NCBI GenBank assembly: GCA_000827265.1
Contig: KN834790.1
Location: 353,513-417,512 of the forward strand
Source of the DNA: Collybiopsis luxurians FD-317 M1
Taxonomy: Eukaryota; Basidiomycota; Agaricomycetes; Agaricales; Omphalotaceae
Direction of reading: 5' to 3'
Length of the DNA: 64,000 nucleotides
Shown: in pieces, positions 1 through 11,849 of the stretch
Position numbering within the stretch: the first letter of the stretch is position 1
Layout of the letters: each line of letters starts with the position of its first letter
Program-made: the position numbers and the translations under genes
Notes under the pieces: model-generated
What the model saw: the letters and a program-made list of their open reading frames with translations, nothing else
Told to the model about the DNA's origin: nothing
Database searches by the model: none

Positions 1-1093
1 ATTGATTGCCATAAGGTCACAAGGTGGTCACATTCACATGGACCATATATGAGGAAAAACATAAGCATTTTGTCACTGCATGACACCAAATGTCCTGACA
101 AGGACAAATCCTTCATTTCATTTTGGATTTGTAATATTCCAGTTAACACATTGGCATTCAAAGCAGAGGCAAGTGTACTTACTCAAGGCTCTTGAAATAC
201 ATTCATCATGTTGTATTTAGTAAATTGTGTTTAATGTAAAACTCTTGATATCTGGAAACAACTTTAATGATGTAGGAGCCTGGAGGGCAGAACTTGAATT
301 ATGTGTGCATATAAACTGAGCACATAAACATTATCTTTGTTCTATAAAGGAACTTTTAATGAATTCTCGGCACTACTAGTAAATTACACCAGTACATGTT
401 TTTTCTATGTCTTCCATTTCCTCAAAGGTCTTCACTTTCAGTTACTCCACAAATAGGACCCTGCTGTATACTATGTATCTATCTGTGATCTAAGAAATTA
501 CTTCTTGTAGAGAAAAAGTGAATCCTTCTGAAATGAGGTTGCACCATTGGGCAACCGCCTATGCATTTTGGAGGGCAATATGTTTCAATCTCTGATAGCG
601 CAATATCCTGGCATAGAAGTATTGAAAGCTTTCAATGGCTCAATAGCAACATTCTTGTGAGCTGCACTACCTGTGCTGCTACCAGAAACTGTGTGCATTG
701 GGGCAGGTTCTCTTTGTAGAAGGTAAGACTACTGTACCACTGCATTCAATTTGACAGTCACACATCACAGGGCCCAAAAATGTCAGAAAAAATTGGCCTG
801 CCACAGGTCACTTTGACATTTGTTGAATTGATATTTTAGGCTTGAATTCTTGAAAAAATTTCCAGTAAGTTTATACCACAGGTCAACTGCACTGAGGCAA
901 ACAATTGTCCTGTAGCTGTGGCAAATCTCACTTCAGTCTTTGATTATGTATGGGTGCTGCTTAATGACATGTCAAAATTTCATTGATGTCACAGGTCTCA
1001 ATGAGCATTGTTGAAAACACTTTTTGATTGTAGACAGTCTATGGAAACTTTCTCTCACCAAATATTTGATTTTGCAATGTTAAAGGCACCTCA

Positions 1094-1121
1094 TTAGGGT
1101 AAGCACTTGTGCTTACCCTAA
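1094..1121. repeat. Perfect 13-bp inverted repeat (hairpin)
   Basis: TTAGGGTAAGCAC is followed after two bases by its exact reverse complement GTGCTTACCCTAA. The arms themselves contain a telomere-like TTAGGG word and lie about 50 bp before the TTAGGG-rich tract. Function unknown. Confidence 0.8.
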
Positions 1122-1171
1122 CATTAGAGAGGTGTCTGAAACATTGCCAAAAGCCCAAGGAGGTTCATTAG

Positions 1172-1220
1172 AGGTTAGGGCTAGGGCTAGGGTTAGGGGT
1201 TAGGCTGGTTAGGGATTAGC
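1172..1220 (+). repeat. Degenerate interstitial telomere-like (TTAGGG) tract
   Basis: The stretch is a run of GTTAGGG, CTAGGG, GTTAGGGG and GTTAGGC-type units. TTAGGG is the usual telomere repeat of filamentous fungi, so this could be a decayed interstitial telomeric sequence. A chance low-complexity run cannot be excluded because no perfect array is left. Confidence 0.45.
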
Positions 1221-1746
1221 AGTTGAGGACATAAATTGGGGCAGAGCCCCACTGTAGACTGTCCACAATCTGAAAACTGTTCATCCGGTCACATTGTGAC
1301 ATAGGTCAAAATGAAATGAGTCCAAAGTAAGATGTCTCTAAGCTGTGGTTTATCCAGATTATCTACTTGAGATATGTATGTTAATCTTTGGTTTTATTTT
1401 GCTTTTATTAACTTCTGTATGTTTAACCAGTTAAACAAGAACTTCATCAGAATGTCTTAAATGGCAGGGCTAGTTTAACAGAGCTAATCAGGTTAATGTT
1501 TTGTTCAATTTGGTACAGCCTGTGACCTGTGACCAGATTGACAAAATTACATCAATCCCATGTCAGGCTGAACTAAAGAGTGAAATGCTTACAGTACCCC
1601 TGTGACAGCTACAATTACCTAGCAAAGGTTTAACCATAAAATATCTGTGATATTTTTGCAGTTAAACCTGGTCAAGCTGGTTAAATTGGTTAAACCAAAA
1701 TTTCATGGCAATAAACTTTTAAGCAGGGCTGGATTAACAAAGCATA

Positions 1747-2292
1747 TCATATTTTATAATGAAATGGTACAGTACTTGATTGTGTCGAAAGCCATGTTGC
1801 ACTTGCTGAATGAACCATTGCAATATTTTTTGAACATGTCTCTTTCTCAACAGAAGGCTGGCATGTCTTAAACATTTTGATTGTGCAAATTCCGTAGATT
1901 TTTACATCTGTGAATATCTGCTTTCGAAGTTGGCCATGGTAGAACACTGGAATTTGATAATCTCCGGCGTCATACAGAACAATTGTCAATGAGAATTCTC
2001 TCTGAAAGAAGAACGGAAACATTTGGCCTGAGAATCCCTGTGGTTTGAGAGTCCGTAACCTTCCAACTGAAGAATTTGGGGCCTTGGGAGATCCTCGGAA
2101 AGCATTTGAACCTTCATCTGAAGAGCGGCGTGCGTGAGTGTCAAAATCGTCATAAAAGTAATAGTTGATCACGATTTTATTCCCATCTGACCTAGTTATT
2201 GCAATTTCAGCACTGGAGATGAAAATCTTGACCCCATAATGCGTGAAGATCTCGCCGGGATCGCCTAAAAACAGTACGACCAGGTATAGCAC
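1747..2292 (-). CDS. Hypothetical protein, possible galectin-like beta-sandwich
   Basis: One open frame of about 180 codons, minus strand. Its second half has the spacing of a galectin-type core: a glycine-phenylalanine stretch, then FSLTIVLYDAGDYQIPVFYH, an NG-like turn, and a closing hydrophobic strand with a glycine. That resembles the F-x-I...F-x-V...N/H-G pattern of galectins, but the sugar-binding His/Arg/Trp set is not clear. It may be one exon of a longer gene or a relic: the frame ends in low-complexity sequence and its 5' end abuts repeat R1. The family assignment is a guess from pattern only. Confidence 0.25.
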   Translation of the reverse strand: MLYLVVLFLGDPGEIFTHYGVKIFISSAEIAITRSDGNKIVINYYFYDDFDTHARRSSDEGSNAFRGSPKAPNSSVGRLRTLKPQGFSGQMFPFFFQREFSLTIVLYDAGDYQIPVFYHGQLRKQIFTDVKIYGICTIKMFKTCQPSVEKETCSKNIAMVHSASATWLSTQSSTVPFHYKI

Positions 2293-2311
2293 AGGTTCGC
2301 ACGTTCATTAT

Positions 2312-4515
2312 ATAAACAAAGTGCCGATTCTATTTGAACTTCTGATACTACGAGCTTTATTCAGCACCGTCATGATCTCTTCCGAAAAATAAGGAGGAAT
2401 CGGGATTCGGTACACGCGTATGCTTTCGGAAGGCACGACAGCATCGATATTACCCAATACAGCCTCACCGCTGATATCGTTAATTCCCAACTACACGCTA
2501 CCCGAAACAACCTAGATCACTAAACAATTACTTAAATGAATGTTACAGTACGAAAATCCCCTCGGAAATAATAGAAGCTCATCGAAAGCCGCACCGGCTC
2601 CGAGTCTATGTATGCCAGCAAATCAAACCACAATCAGACCCACCAATCATAGCTGTATCGTTCTCGACTGGGCCTGAAGGATTATGATGTTAGTACGTGC
2701 ATGATGACGTAACCGTTTGGCGATTCGTCCGTTTACCCGAAGAACATCAGAGTTCTTTCTTGTACCAAAAGAAACAGCGTTTTATTGACGCTAGCGATAA
2801 CCAAAGAAAGCAGTGAAGGTGGCGATAAAACCCGAAATTGAAGAACCTCGACATTGACGGTGGGACTCGTTGGAGAAGGAGCAAAGACTGAGGCCTGAGG
2901 CCTGGTGGTTTTCCGGTATGCGATCACTTCTCACATTCTTATCTGGGTCGGATATTTCTATCAGAATACCCAAACTAGTGCACTATGAGGCTGAACTATT
3001 AGTAGATTTTATCAGCGTCTTTACCGTTGAATCGGTTCTCTGCCTTTGACCTTCCCTTCAACTTTGCTGTGCTTAACCTCCGCTATTCCTCGATATCCCG
3101 GGCCCGAAATGCGCCAATGAAAATCTTCGCATCGTATTCATCATGCTATGTATATTTGATACGATAACTCAGGACTTCCGAAAGCTAAACCATTTGTGGC
3201 GTGCCCTAATCTTAGCGTATACTCACCTCAATTAGCAGGCAGAAAGAATCCTTGTTAGGGCGTTCGACTTCACTGGGCTTTTCCATGCCTAAGATAATAC
3301 GGATCCGGGACTTGCATATACATCGGTCGTTTTCTTCATCGTGTCTCTTCTTACGATTATCAGGCTGCTTGATCATCGCTCATGGACGGTCGAGTTTATT
3401 GGAGGTTGTAACGGTTTGAACCGGTCAGTAGGCGCTGTATTCCTTGTGCCGCTTCCAAGGCGTATCCTATTTTTGTCATATGCAATGCTCCGTTCTCTGT
3501 CAGTTGCTGGACGGTGAAATATCTGTCTCGACTATTTCTTTTTCGTCATTTTTTATTCTGATTTGATGCATCCAACAGAAATTTTAGAATATCGGTTCGA
3601 GTACCTGTTTGCCTGATTGTCTGACACCAGACTACTCAGAATGACATTTGAGAGCTCCCTGGATGCACTGCTTTCCCCGCAAGATGGTTCAACAAAAGTG
3701 AGGAGACAGTATAACTCAATCAGGATGTGTGGGAGACCTGCCGCCGAATGAAAGGTTGAACTTTGGATCTTAGGTTTGACTTGCATTCGGACCTGTACTA
3801 TGTTATTCTGATTCCATATCCCTTTTTTTCCTTTCGACTGATTGGTGGAACTGATTGGTGGAATACAGGTAATAGAAGCGTCTACAGTTTGAGCCATCGA
3901 CAATTCTGTGGGATTTTCCTTATTTTTATGGGACTAACTCTTCCAGCCCCCCGTCCAGCTCGCAAACTCAAATCGCTCACGGCGTTCGTGAGTACTAGAT
4001 GGATCTGAGACTTCACAAGTCTTACATCTATCTTGGAATTATTCTCAGGTCTCAGTACTCGTGTATTTGTACTCTACTCATGACTCAACTACTGCCTCGG
4101 GCTGCGGTCTACCTTCCCCTCCTGTGTTTACGCTAGGAGCTCGCCGAGGCCTGCACAGTCGTCCGGCTGTTCCCTCGCGGGAGCCCACCTTGCCGGAGCC
4201 GTGTATCTGTCTGTCTGGCTGGCTACGCTCCGAGGATTATGGAATTAAGTAAAATCCGATTTTCCGGATCTAGAGATAGCCAGAACGGAAAATTGGAGCA
4301 CTTTTCGCCAAAATTAAGCATTTGCCAGAAAAAAATACGGAACGACATACTCGCATATTGTAGTGAAGATGTGCCTAGATGTGCCCGACCGTATCGCAAG
4401 GAGTCACCCCGACTATAGACAGATCTCCACCATTTCTTACGACAGGCAAGAATTGACTTGTCGAGTCCGGGCCCATTTCATGAGTACTGTAGGGTCCGTC
4501 AAACTGCAAGCCACA
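2312..4515. repeat. Dispersed repeat R, copy R1 (about 2.2 kb)
   Basis: Nearly collinear with 14839-17035: both begin at ATAAACAAAGTGCCGATTC and keep matching, with scattered substitutions and small indels, to GTCCGTCAAACTGCA. No terminal inverted repeat, LTR or transposase frame was recognised. The short frames within it are equally present in the second copy but are not convincing genes. Best described as an unidentified non-autonomous or decayed transposable element. Confidence 0.85.
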
Positions 4516-4559
4516 TCGGCCATCCCACCATTCAACTGCTCTCGGCCCTGAAATGGATA

Positions 4560-6135
4560 TTACGTGCATGATGACGTAACCCTTTGGCGATCCTTTCGTC
4601 CGTTTACCCATTCGCCCAACGTTTGCTTTCTATATTCAGATCAATTGGCAGGTAGAAGGAATCCTTGTTACGGCTTTCAATCTCACTAGACTTCTTTATG
4701 CCCAAGATGATATGGATCCAAGACTTTCATATGCATCGGTCATATTCTTCATCATGTGTCTTCTGCCTTACAGTTATCAGGCTACTTGATTGTCACTTCT
4801 GGAAATCTGAGTCTATTGCAGATTATCTTGGTCTGAAACTACTCACTAGGCTGCTGTTAAATTGTATTTTATTTTCCTTGTACCTGTTGGATTAAACTCT
4901 AGAATCCAGTTTATAGCGGAAACCCGTTGCAAACTCGCAATGGTTCATCTCATTCAATGTAGTATAAGTACCAAACGAAACAAAGATAAGGTATTTGTAA
5001 ATGATAAGAAAGCATATGGAATGATAGGAATAAAGGTTTAAGTTGCGGAATATGTGTCGGGATTCGCGGAACAATTGGAACTAACCCGATATCTCCAACA
5101 GTATCCATTGCTCCACTCTCTCAGTTGCTGGACATTGAAATATCCATCTTGACTATATACAAGATGTTCTTGTCAACATTTTTTATTCTGATTTTAGAAC
5201 ATTGGTTCAGTACGTCTACTCAAGGTTTGTCTGATTCTCCGGCTCAAGATTACTTAGAACCGCATTTGAGAGCTCCTCGAATGCACTGGAAAGTGAAGAG
5301 ACAACATAACCCATTGGGAGATGCGGGAGACTTGTCGCCAAACGAAAGACTGAATTTTCGATCTTAGATTTGACTTGCGTTCGGACCTGTACTCTATGTT
5401 TCCCTCACTCTGCTTTCAGATCTGTTGTTGTCGTTTTTTATTTTTTTGACGGCAATGATTTGACTGGCTTGTTGTATTACTGTATGCTATTGGTGGAATA
5501 CGGGTAATAGAAGGAAAATAGTATAAAGCCACCGATAATTCAGTGGGATTTCTATACTGAAGAATTATTTTACGGGCCTATTCCTTTCAACCCCTTATGC
5601 AGTCCGCGAACTCAAATTACTTGCGGCGTACGTGAGTACCGGAAAAATCCGAGACTTCACAAGCAGCTGCGAGTCTTACATCTATGCTCCGAGGACTATA
5701 GAATCAAATAACATTTATGATTTCCCGAAACTAGAGATAGTCAGAATGGGAAATTGAAGCACCATTGCCAAAAATCGAGCATGTTCTAGAAATCAACAGA
5801 GAACGATATCATCGCATATTGTAGTGAAGATCCAACCAGATATCCCCAACCGCTTCGTATCTAGCAGGGATTGCGTGGAGTCACCCTAACTATGGTTAGA
5901 CGTCCACCATTTCATATACAATAGGTAAGAATTGCTCTGCCCAATCCCTGAGTAAGGTCGGCCCACCGCCACATCCGTCCTAACTCTAGCATACATTTCG
6001 TTCCAGAACATGTTCCCACTCTATCTATGCTAACCTTAAGAGGCATTTTTGGGCATGTCCATCAGAAAGACTCAGATTTTGTTTACCCAGATACAACGCC
6101 ACCAGAAATACCTGTCATCATTGGAGAATCACACG
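4560..6135. repeat. Dispersed repeat R, copy R3 (diverged, internally deleted)
   Basis: It begins with the ACGTGCATGATGACGTAACC block also found at about 2694 and 15230, then jumps to sequence matching R1 from about 3225 (CAATTGGCAGGTAGAAGGAATC) and follows it to the end. The stretch 5970-6135 matches the 3' part of copy R2 (17040-17180), which R1 lacks. R3 is more diverged than R1 and R2 are from each other, so it is an older insertion or an older tandem partner. Confidence 0.75.
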
Positions 6136-6139
6136 AGAA

Positions 6140-8840
6140 GACAACAAGATTCTGCTCAGCAGAAATCCAAGCTGAAGTAGAATATTCTAAGTGTTCCTTC
6201 AGTAAAGTTCAAACATGTGTAGAAGTAGATTATTTTACTAGAATATACATGGCACCTGGAACTTAATCAATACGCGCGAATGTTAACAGCAAAGAAAACC
6301 ATTTAAAATTCATCAAATTAAATGGAGTGAAATGTTTGGTAATATTATAGATCTCTGGTTGTCAAATGATATGACCATAATTCTGCATGCCAAAGATGTA
6401 AGTAATTTGTTGGAGTAAATGCGAGAACAAGGCGAATATTCCAGTCTAATAGCGAAAAGCCCTAGCAAATGCGCAGGGAATAAATTTTTTGTACAGTACA
6501 TTATATGCAATTTCTACTGATAGGTTGAACTATCTACCGTATTACGCAGCCATACTATCAATGAAATATAAATAAGCCGGAGGCTATCAAACCCTCAAAC
6601 TGGCGGAAGCAAAAACAAGGGTGTGGCGAGCGTTACGATTGCTATCATGGATCGGAAACTCCAACATAGTTGACTTGAAATTCAGGTATTCAACATCCGA
6701 CTAAAAATAGTTTAGCTGCTGACCTGGGAGTATTCAACTAGAATATTGGTAAGAGCAAAATTGCTGTACAAAGATAAAGTTTCAAGATAAATGAAGCACT
6801 GCTGGTGTGCAGGGGGATGGATGTGGTCATGCAAGATGCATAGAAATGTACAACTACACCTGCTGTCTTATTCATATATTCTCATCCTCTTTCATAGAGT
6901 CAGATTCTGTTTGTTTTGCTGCAAACTGATTGAAGATAGGAATGGCATCATTCTGTGGCCATACCATTGCAAGTATATCTGGAGTGAGCAAATCCGGGGG
7001 TATAGATCAAGTGACAAGGCATCCAAACAGGTGCTGCCCATCAAAAAAAAGTGACCCTGCAGAGACTATTATGACAGCCCACTGGTGGGCTAATTTAGAA
7101 GTAATTAATATTGCCATATAAAATTAAGAACATTTAGTGTCAATAGCAATAAAGTTATGTAATAAAAGTTTGGTTGTATTTCCCTTCAATATAGTGATGA
7201 AAATTTGAAAGCCATGTTGTTGGACATAAATGCTGTGTGTCAGCACCTGTCAGCCAGTAAGCAGCACATAAATGCAGAGACTCGACAGCCATTAAACCAT
7301 TGCATTTAGATCCTATAGAATGTCTTTTGTGCCATTGCCGCAGGGTATATGCTACAGAATAACAATGCAGTGACTCAGGTGGTAAATTGCTGCCCAGCCA
7401 CAACTTACTGTGTTCCATTCTGGCAAAAATACTAACATAGTCATTGAGCCATTCAGTCACTGCCTATGTATCCTACTGGAGAAAAGTGCAGAGGCCAGCA
7501 CTCCAGTTAATGTACACAAATCCTGAAAGATACAAATGCAGTGGTTCAGTTTTTAGGTCCCTGCATTTATGTGCTATGGGACAGATATCAGAGAACCAGT
7601 GGTCTAGTATTCCATTTTGCAGAACTTGAACATATATATGGTGGTCAATTTCTGTCACTTCACTGTGGACGGAACCCAATGAAGCAGCTAGCCAGTCACT
7701 ATTACCTACTACTCTTCATAGCAGTTTTTACAAATTGAACACTCCACTCTGGTCCAACTGGACTGGAGCTCAGAATCATCAAATGTTGGTGGAATTTACT
7801 TCTCATGGTATTGTTTTAGTTATCTCCTTTCATGATTTTTGTCCTTATATTTCTATTACAACTATTGTTTTCTTTTCTATTACTGGGAATAGATTGTATT
7901 ACTTATTGTTCTTATGCTACTCCAACTAATGTTCTGATTACTCCAATTAGCTTGTATATAAGCAGGATGATCTTGTAGTAGTTCTTCATTTTAAATATCA
8001 ACTTGGATTGTTACTCTAACTCTGATCCAATATGCTTGTCTCTATAAAGACTTGTCATTTATCTTCTCTTGTTCTTGGAATAATCAGTGTAATGTTGATG
8101 CTGTCAATCCTGAAGTTCTTGATGGTTCCAAGCGGCAGAAACTCAACTCATTTTTCATTTTGCTCACACTCATATTTATAGACAAGCTGAATATTTTATG
8201 GAGCAACAGAAAATCAACCATACGATTTCTTATTAGAGGAGTTGAAACAGTGGCAGAAGATTAGGAAGCAGTGGTTTAGTGGAGCCAGACAAGGATCCCC
8301 CCACCTCTGCTATTGTGCAATTTCTGTATTTAAGCTTACAATCATATGTAATTGGACATACAGAGAGCTATGATGAGCCCAAGTCAGTAGCTAACTCAGA
8401 GTACATACAGAGTACTTAATACTAGGAGTTTCACCATATGTACCATATATGGTACAGTCAGATTCTCCTGTATACAGATACAGTATGGGTATGGCATTGG
8501 TAAATACAGTATAAAATTAAATTCTACAGTACAGTGCAGTAAAAATACAGCCACATTACGGGCTATGGATTACTTAATAAGCCCTATAATGTCTGAATCA
8601 TCTGGTATTTCAATAACTTCCTTCTGAGCAATCCTCAGCTGTACTCTGAGAAGCATCAATGTACAAATTGTCTCTGGCTTGAGACTGGTCCACCATAGGA
8701 CAATTGTGTCATGTTCACCTAAGAAAATGCATTCAACTGCAACCACTGATCCTAAAAATAGTGATCAGAATGAAGAACAGCAATCCCACATGGCAATGTG
8801 CCAGGCATGCAATGGATATCCTGGGCCATTCTGTACAGAT
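6140..8840. other. AT-rich interval, no gene recognised
   Basis: Only short frames without domain signals on either strand. Around 7950-8080 there is a TATATAAGC-containing, pyrimidine-rich stretch resembling an LTR regulatory segment, but no pair of LTRs could be defined. Composition and lack of intron signals suggest transposon debris. Confidence 0.4.
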
Positions 8841-9297
8841 TCAGAAGCTCCTTACAGTGAGTGTGCCACATTCAAGCAGGTCTGTAGTTTGGAAGGAGGC
8901 TGTAAAAGATGACATCTTGTCATAGTAGCATTTGAGTTCATCATCCACTGCTGATGACACACTCATGTGTGTGAGATGAAAAAGAAAACTTTTCCTGACT
9001 GGAGAACAGCAAGAATTTGAAGGGAGCAAGTTAGATGCTGAACTTGAAAGAGGTGCATAATGAGTTGAATATTTCTGTTGGAGGGGGTCCTTGGCCTGCT
9101 TAAGATCTTGCATTAGCTTAGTATCATCTTCAAATTCCTTCTCTAATACTGTATTGCCAATGCAGGTGTTGAGAACTGCTATCAAGCATAGTGAGCGCAA
9201 TATTGTATAGAGATGATAAAAAAACCTACATGCAGCCCAGAGATAATACAGGCATACATTGAACTTGAAATGATAGTCACTCAGCTTTGTGTGAGCT

Positions 9298-10098
9298 TCA
9301 ATGAGAGTAGCTTTGAGTGTATAATTTGTACCTGCAGGAAGACTGGTGAGGACATTGGTTACACACTATATGAGAGATTTCATCTTTGGTGGCAGGCTTT
9401 AAACCATCATAGAAACTGTCAATTTTGGTTTGCTCTGTCCAATTGACATGAACAAGCAATTCTGAAAAGTGGGATGCATGAGTGGCAGCAGATCCAGTCT
9501 GTGCCATCTTCTTCAATTTCAAACCAGCATTGTATGCCAGGCTAGAATCACCAAAATGATCCTTAAATGCATCAACAAAATTAGTAAAGGAGTTGAGAAG
9601 TGATGCACATGAAAGATGAGTGGCATAATACCACTGTGAAGGTGAGCCATCCCCAAAAATTGTAGCCATGTACATGCACTTTTGATGGTCAGTTGCAAGT
9701 GTAGCACCTTGTAATTCCATGGTATCTAATACCCTTGCTACGAACATGTCAACTTTGGAAGCCTTACCTTTGAAAGTATTCGGGGCATTGAATGATGGAG
9801 GCTTCGAAGTGGAGGTAGGGATGACAGAAGCTGGTGGAGCGGTGGGAGGTTGTTAAGGGGGAGGGTTACTTGTGGTAAGTTGAGTCTGAATCACAGTTAC
9901 TGCTTTGGAAATCTCTGAGAGAGTTTTGTTGGTGTCCATCTGATACTGTTGGAAACAATCAAAATTCCCTTTCATGATAGTTAGATTATGGGATGTAAGT
10001 GAGGCAACAGCATTGGGATCAGGAGCAGACCTGATTTCTTCAGATATGGCTTGGAAACTGTGATTAGACTAATCAGGATTGTTGGGGGCATCGGACAT
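9298..10098 (-). pseudogene. Ty3/gypsy-type retrotransposon Gag, broken
   Basis: The frame at 9298-9747 has the layout of a Retrotrans_gag domain: a segment ending WYYATHL, then SFTNFVDAFKDHFGD, then an alanine/leucine-rich helix, a QTGSAATHASHFSELL block, and a FYDGLKPATKDEI motif near the end. Upstream in the same frame the coding sequence continues through a proline-rich stretch to ATGTCCGATGCC at 10098. It is interrupted by a TAG at 10069-10071 and a TAA at 9853-9855. No zinc knuckle, protease or reverse transcriptase frame follows. This is a dead, truncated element. Confidence 0.7.
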
Positions 10099-10222
10099 GA
10101 TGTCAAGGAAGAATGACAGATTAATTGATGAGAAAGTTGTGTGACAGTAAGGGGAATACCCTTGGTGTTTGGTATTGATGGGAGTTGAATCAAACTGTGA
10201 GGGTTCAGGATGCCCTCAAGTC

Positions 10223-10478
10223 TGACACAATAGAGATCAAACAAAAGAGAATAAGCGAGTAAATAGAGTTGATTCGACTGAGGAATCTACATACAAATAG
10301 AGCACTTATATACTACTAAATATATCAAATATGGATCCATGTAAATGCGATGTAACTTGGAGTAATGAGCAATGATGAAATAGGTAACTGTATCTATGTG
10401 GAAGTAGTAAGTGTCGAGGAGAAACAAATAAGAAGACAAATAGCGGAGAGTTGGAGGAGATTGTTACACAAAGTAATA
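10223..10478 (-). mobile_element. Candidate 5' LTR of the gag-bearing element
   Basis: On the minus strand the stretch starts TGTAACA, contains a TATATAAGTGCTC promoter-like word and ends TGTGTCA about 125 bp before the gag start, which is where a 5' LTR should be. A matching 3' LTR was not found below 9.3 kb, so borders are inferred from TG...CA alone. Confidence 0.35.
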
Positions 10479-11212
10479 CTCATAGTACCAAACAAAAATG
10501 GAGGAGGTGTCACTTAGTAGGTAGTCCATATCTTTCTACAAAAAGTATAAATTTCTTGTCTCAACTCCACTCCCAGATGCTATCTAACTACTCTTCTAAC
10601 CTCTACTAGTAAGGCAACTATGCAATGCCACCCCCTAAGGTAAAAGTAGGATGGAGTTTTATTGTGTATTTTGGTTGCTAGTCGTGCAAATTTTCTCTCA
10701 TACCCAGGCTGTAATCCAGTAATTCGAGGGTGTGTTGCTTGTTCTGAGATCAATCACTGGAAGACCCTGAAACCCCATTTCTAGTGCTAACCAAAGTGTC
10801 CGAATTTTTGAATTTAATGCTGTACACCAATTTACCAGCTGTGAAGACCTAAAATTAGGACTGCTTTATTGAACACTGGAGCATGGGATGATAACAATAA
10901 GCTTGTTTAGTTGTTTTTCAAACAGTAACACTATTCTTATTCAATAGAATTATCCATTGCAAATTGCAAACTCTCCAAATGAATGTCCGTAATGAGATAG
11001 TAATGTGAATTCTGGCATGCGACTCTGCTGCATGTACTGGTGTAAAATTCTTCAACTGAACTGTCTTATGATGAGACAATAATACCTGCTTCGAACTTAC
11101 ACAGATGCTAAAGGATTCCTTACTTGTGAATAAATGACCTTATAGAGAAATCCACCATCAAGTCGGGTATCTCCTTGGGGTTACACCCCAATCTGGAACA
11201 ATTTTCCGGCTA

Positions 11213-11417
11213 TTTGTGTATTTGTAGCGTTGTTTTCGAGAAACGCACCTTAGTGATGGTATTTACTTCCAAACAAAAACTGTATTCATTGCTCCACCGA
11301 TGCCGGGACAACTGTACATTTCGTGGTATTCTCATGGAGCAATGAATTAGTAGTTTGTTTGTGCGTAAATGCGATCACTAAGGTGTGTTTTTGAAAACTA
11401 TGCTACAAATACGCAAG
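11213..11417. mobile_element. MITE-like element with long terminal inverted repeats, TA-flanked
   Basis: The left arm, beginning TTTGTGTATTTGTAGC, is repeated inverted in the right arm ending GCTACAAATACGCAAG. The arms are about 85-90 bp with a few mismatches and the centre is about 30 bp. Both ends touch a TA dinucleotide, compatible with Tc1/mariner-type target duplication. The equivalent position in the right segmental copy (about 19220-19245) lacks the insert, so it entered after the duplication. It sits about 430 bp upstream of the gene A start. Confidence 0.75.
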
Positions 11418-11849
11418 TAGCTGTCAGGATAACATGGTGAGGTAATGTATAATTAGGACCTTAAGTCCATGGGGCTTATGATTTACGGTATGAACCCAAA
11501 AATTTAAGGTTCAGGGGATCATTTGCGCCAAAAGTGGATGTCCAAAATGTGTACAGTTTACTTGCCAGCTTCATTTACATATCACCCTCTATGAATATTT
11601 CTAAATAACACTCCACCGAGCGGAATTCTTCCCACCTTCGATGTGAATGTCCACTCATCCAAGTTCACACAGCTTCCTCGATGGCCATACGTCTTCTAAG
11701 GGATTAGATTTCAGCATAGAGGCGAGATCTTTTGTCACAATTTGGGCCGGAGTTGGATATCAATTGACAATTAGGAAGATTGACATATAAGGGCCGAGGT
11801 GAATCTTCAGAGAAAATTATCTCCAATATCCCACTTTCTCATATCAACT

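Larger units (their letters stand above)
1..1740. other. AT-rich stretch, no gene recognised
   Basis: No open frame longer than about 75 codons and no recognisable protein motif on either strand. It holds a short perfect inverted repeat, a degenerate TTAGGG tract (both listed separately) and two diverged stretches near 1420-1510 and 1630-1780 that share CAGTTAAAC/GGTTAAA-type words and end in similar ATGGTACAG/TGGTACAG sequence. It looks like old transposon or subtelomere-like debris. Confidence 0.5.

Noticed and set aside
2308..2973. Minus-strand frames inside repeat R1, also present in R2
   Set aside because: Short, overlapping in two frames, with no domain; conservation is explained by the recent repeat copy.
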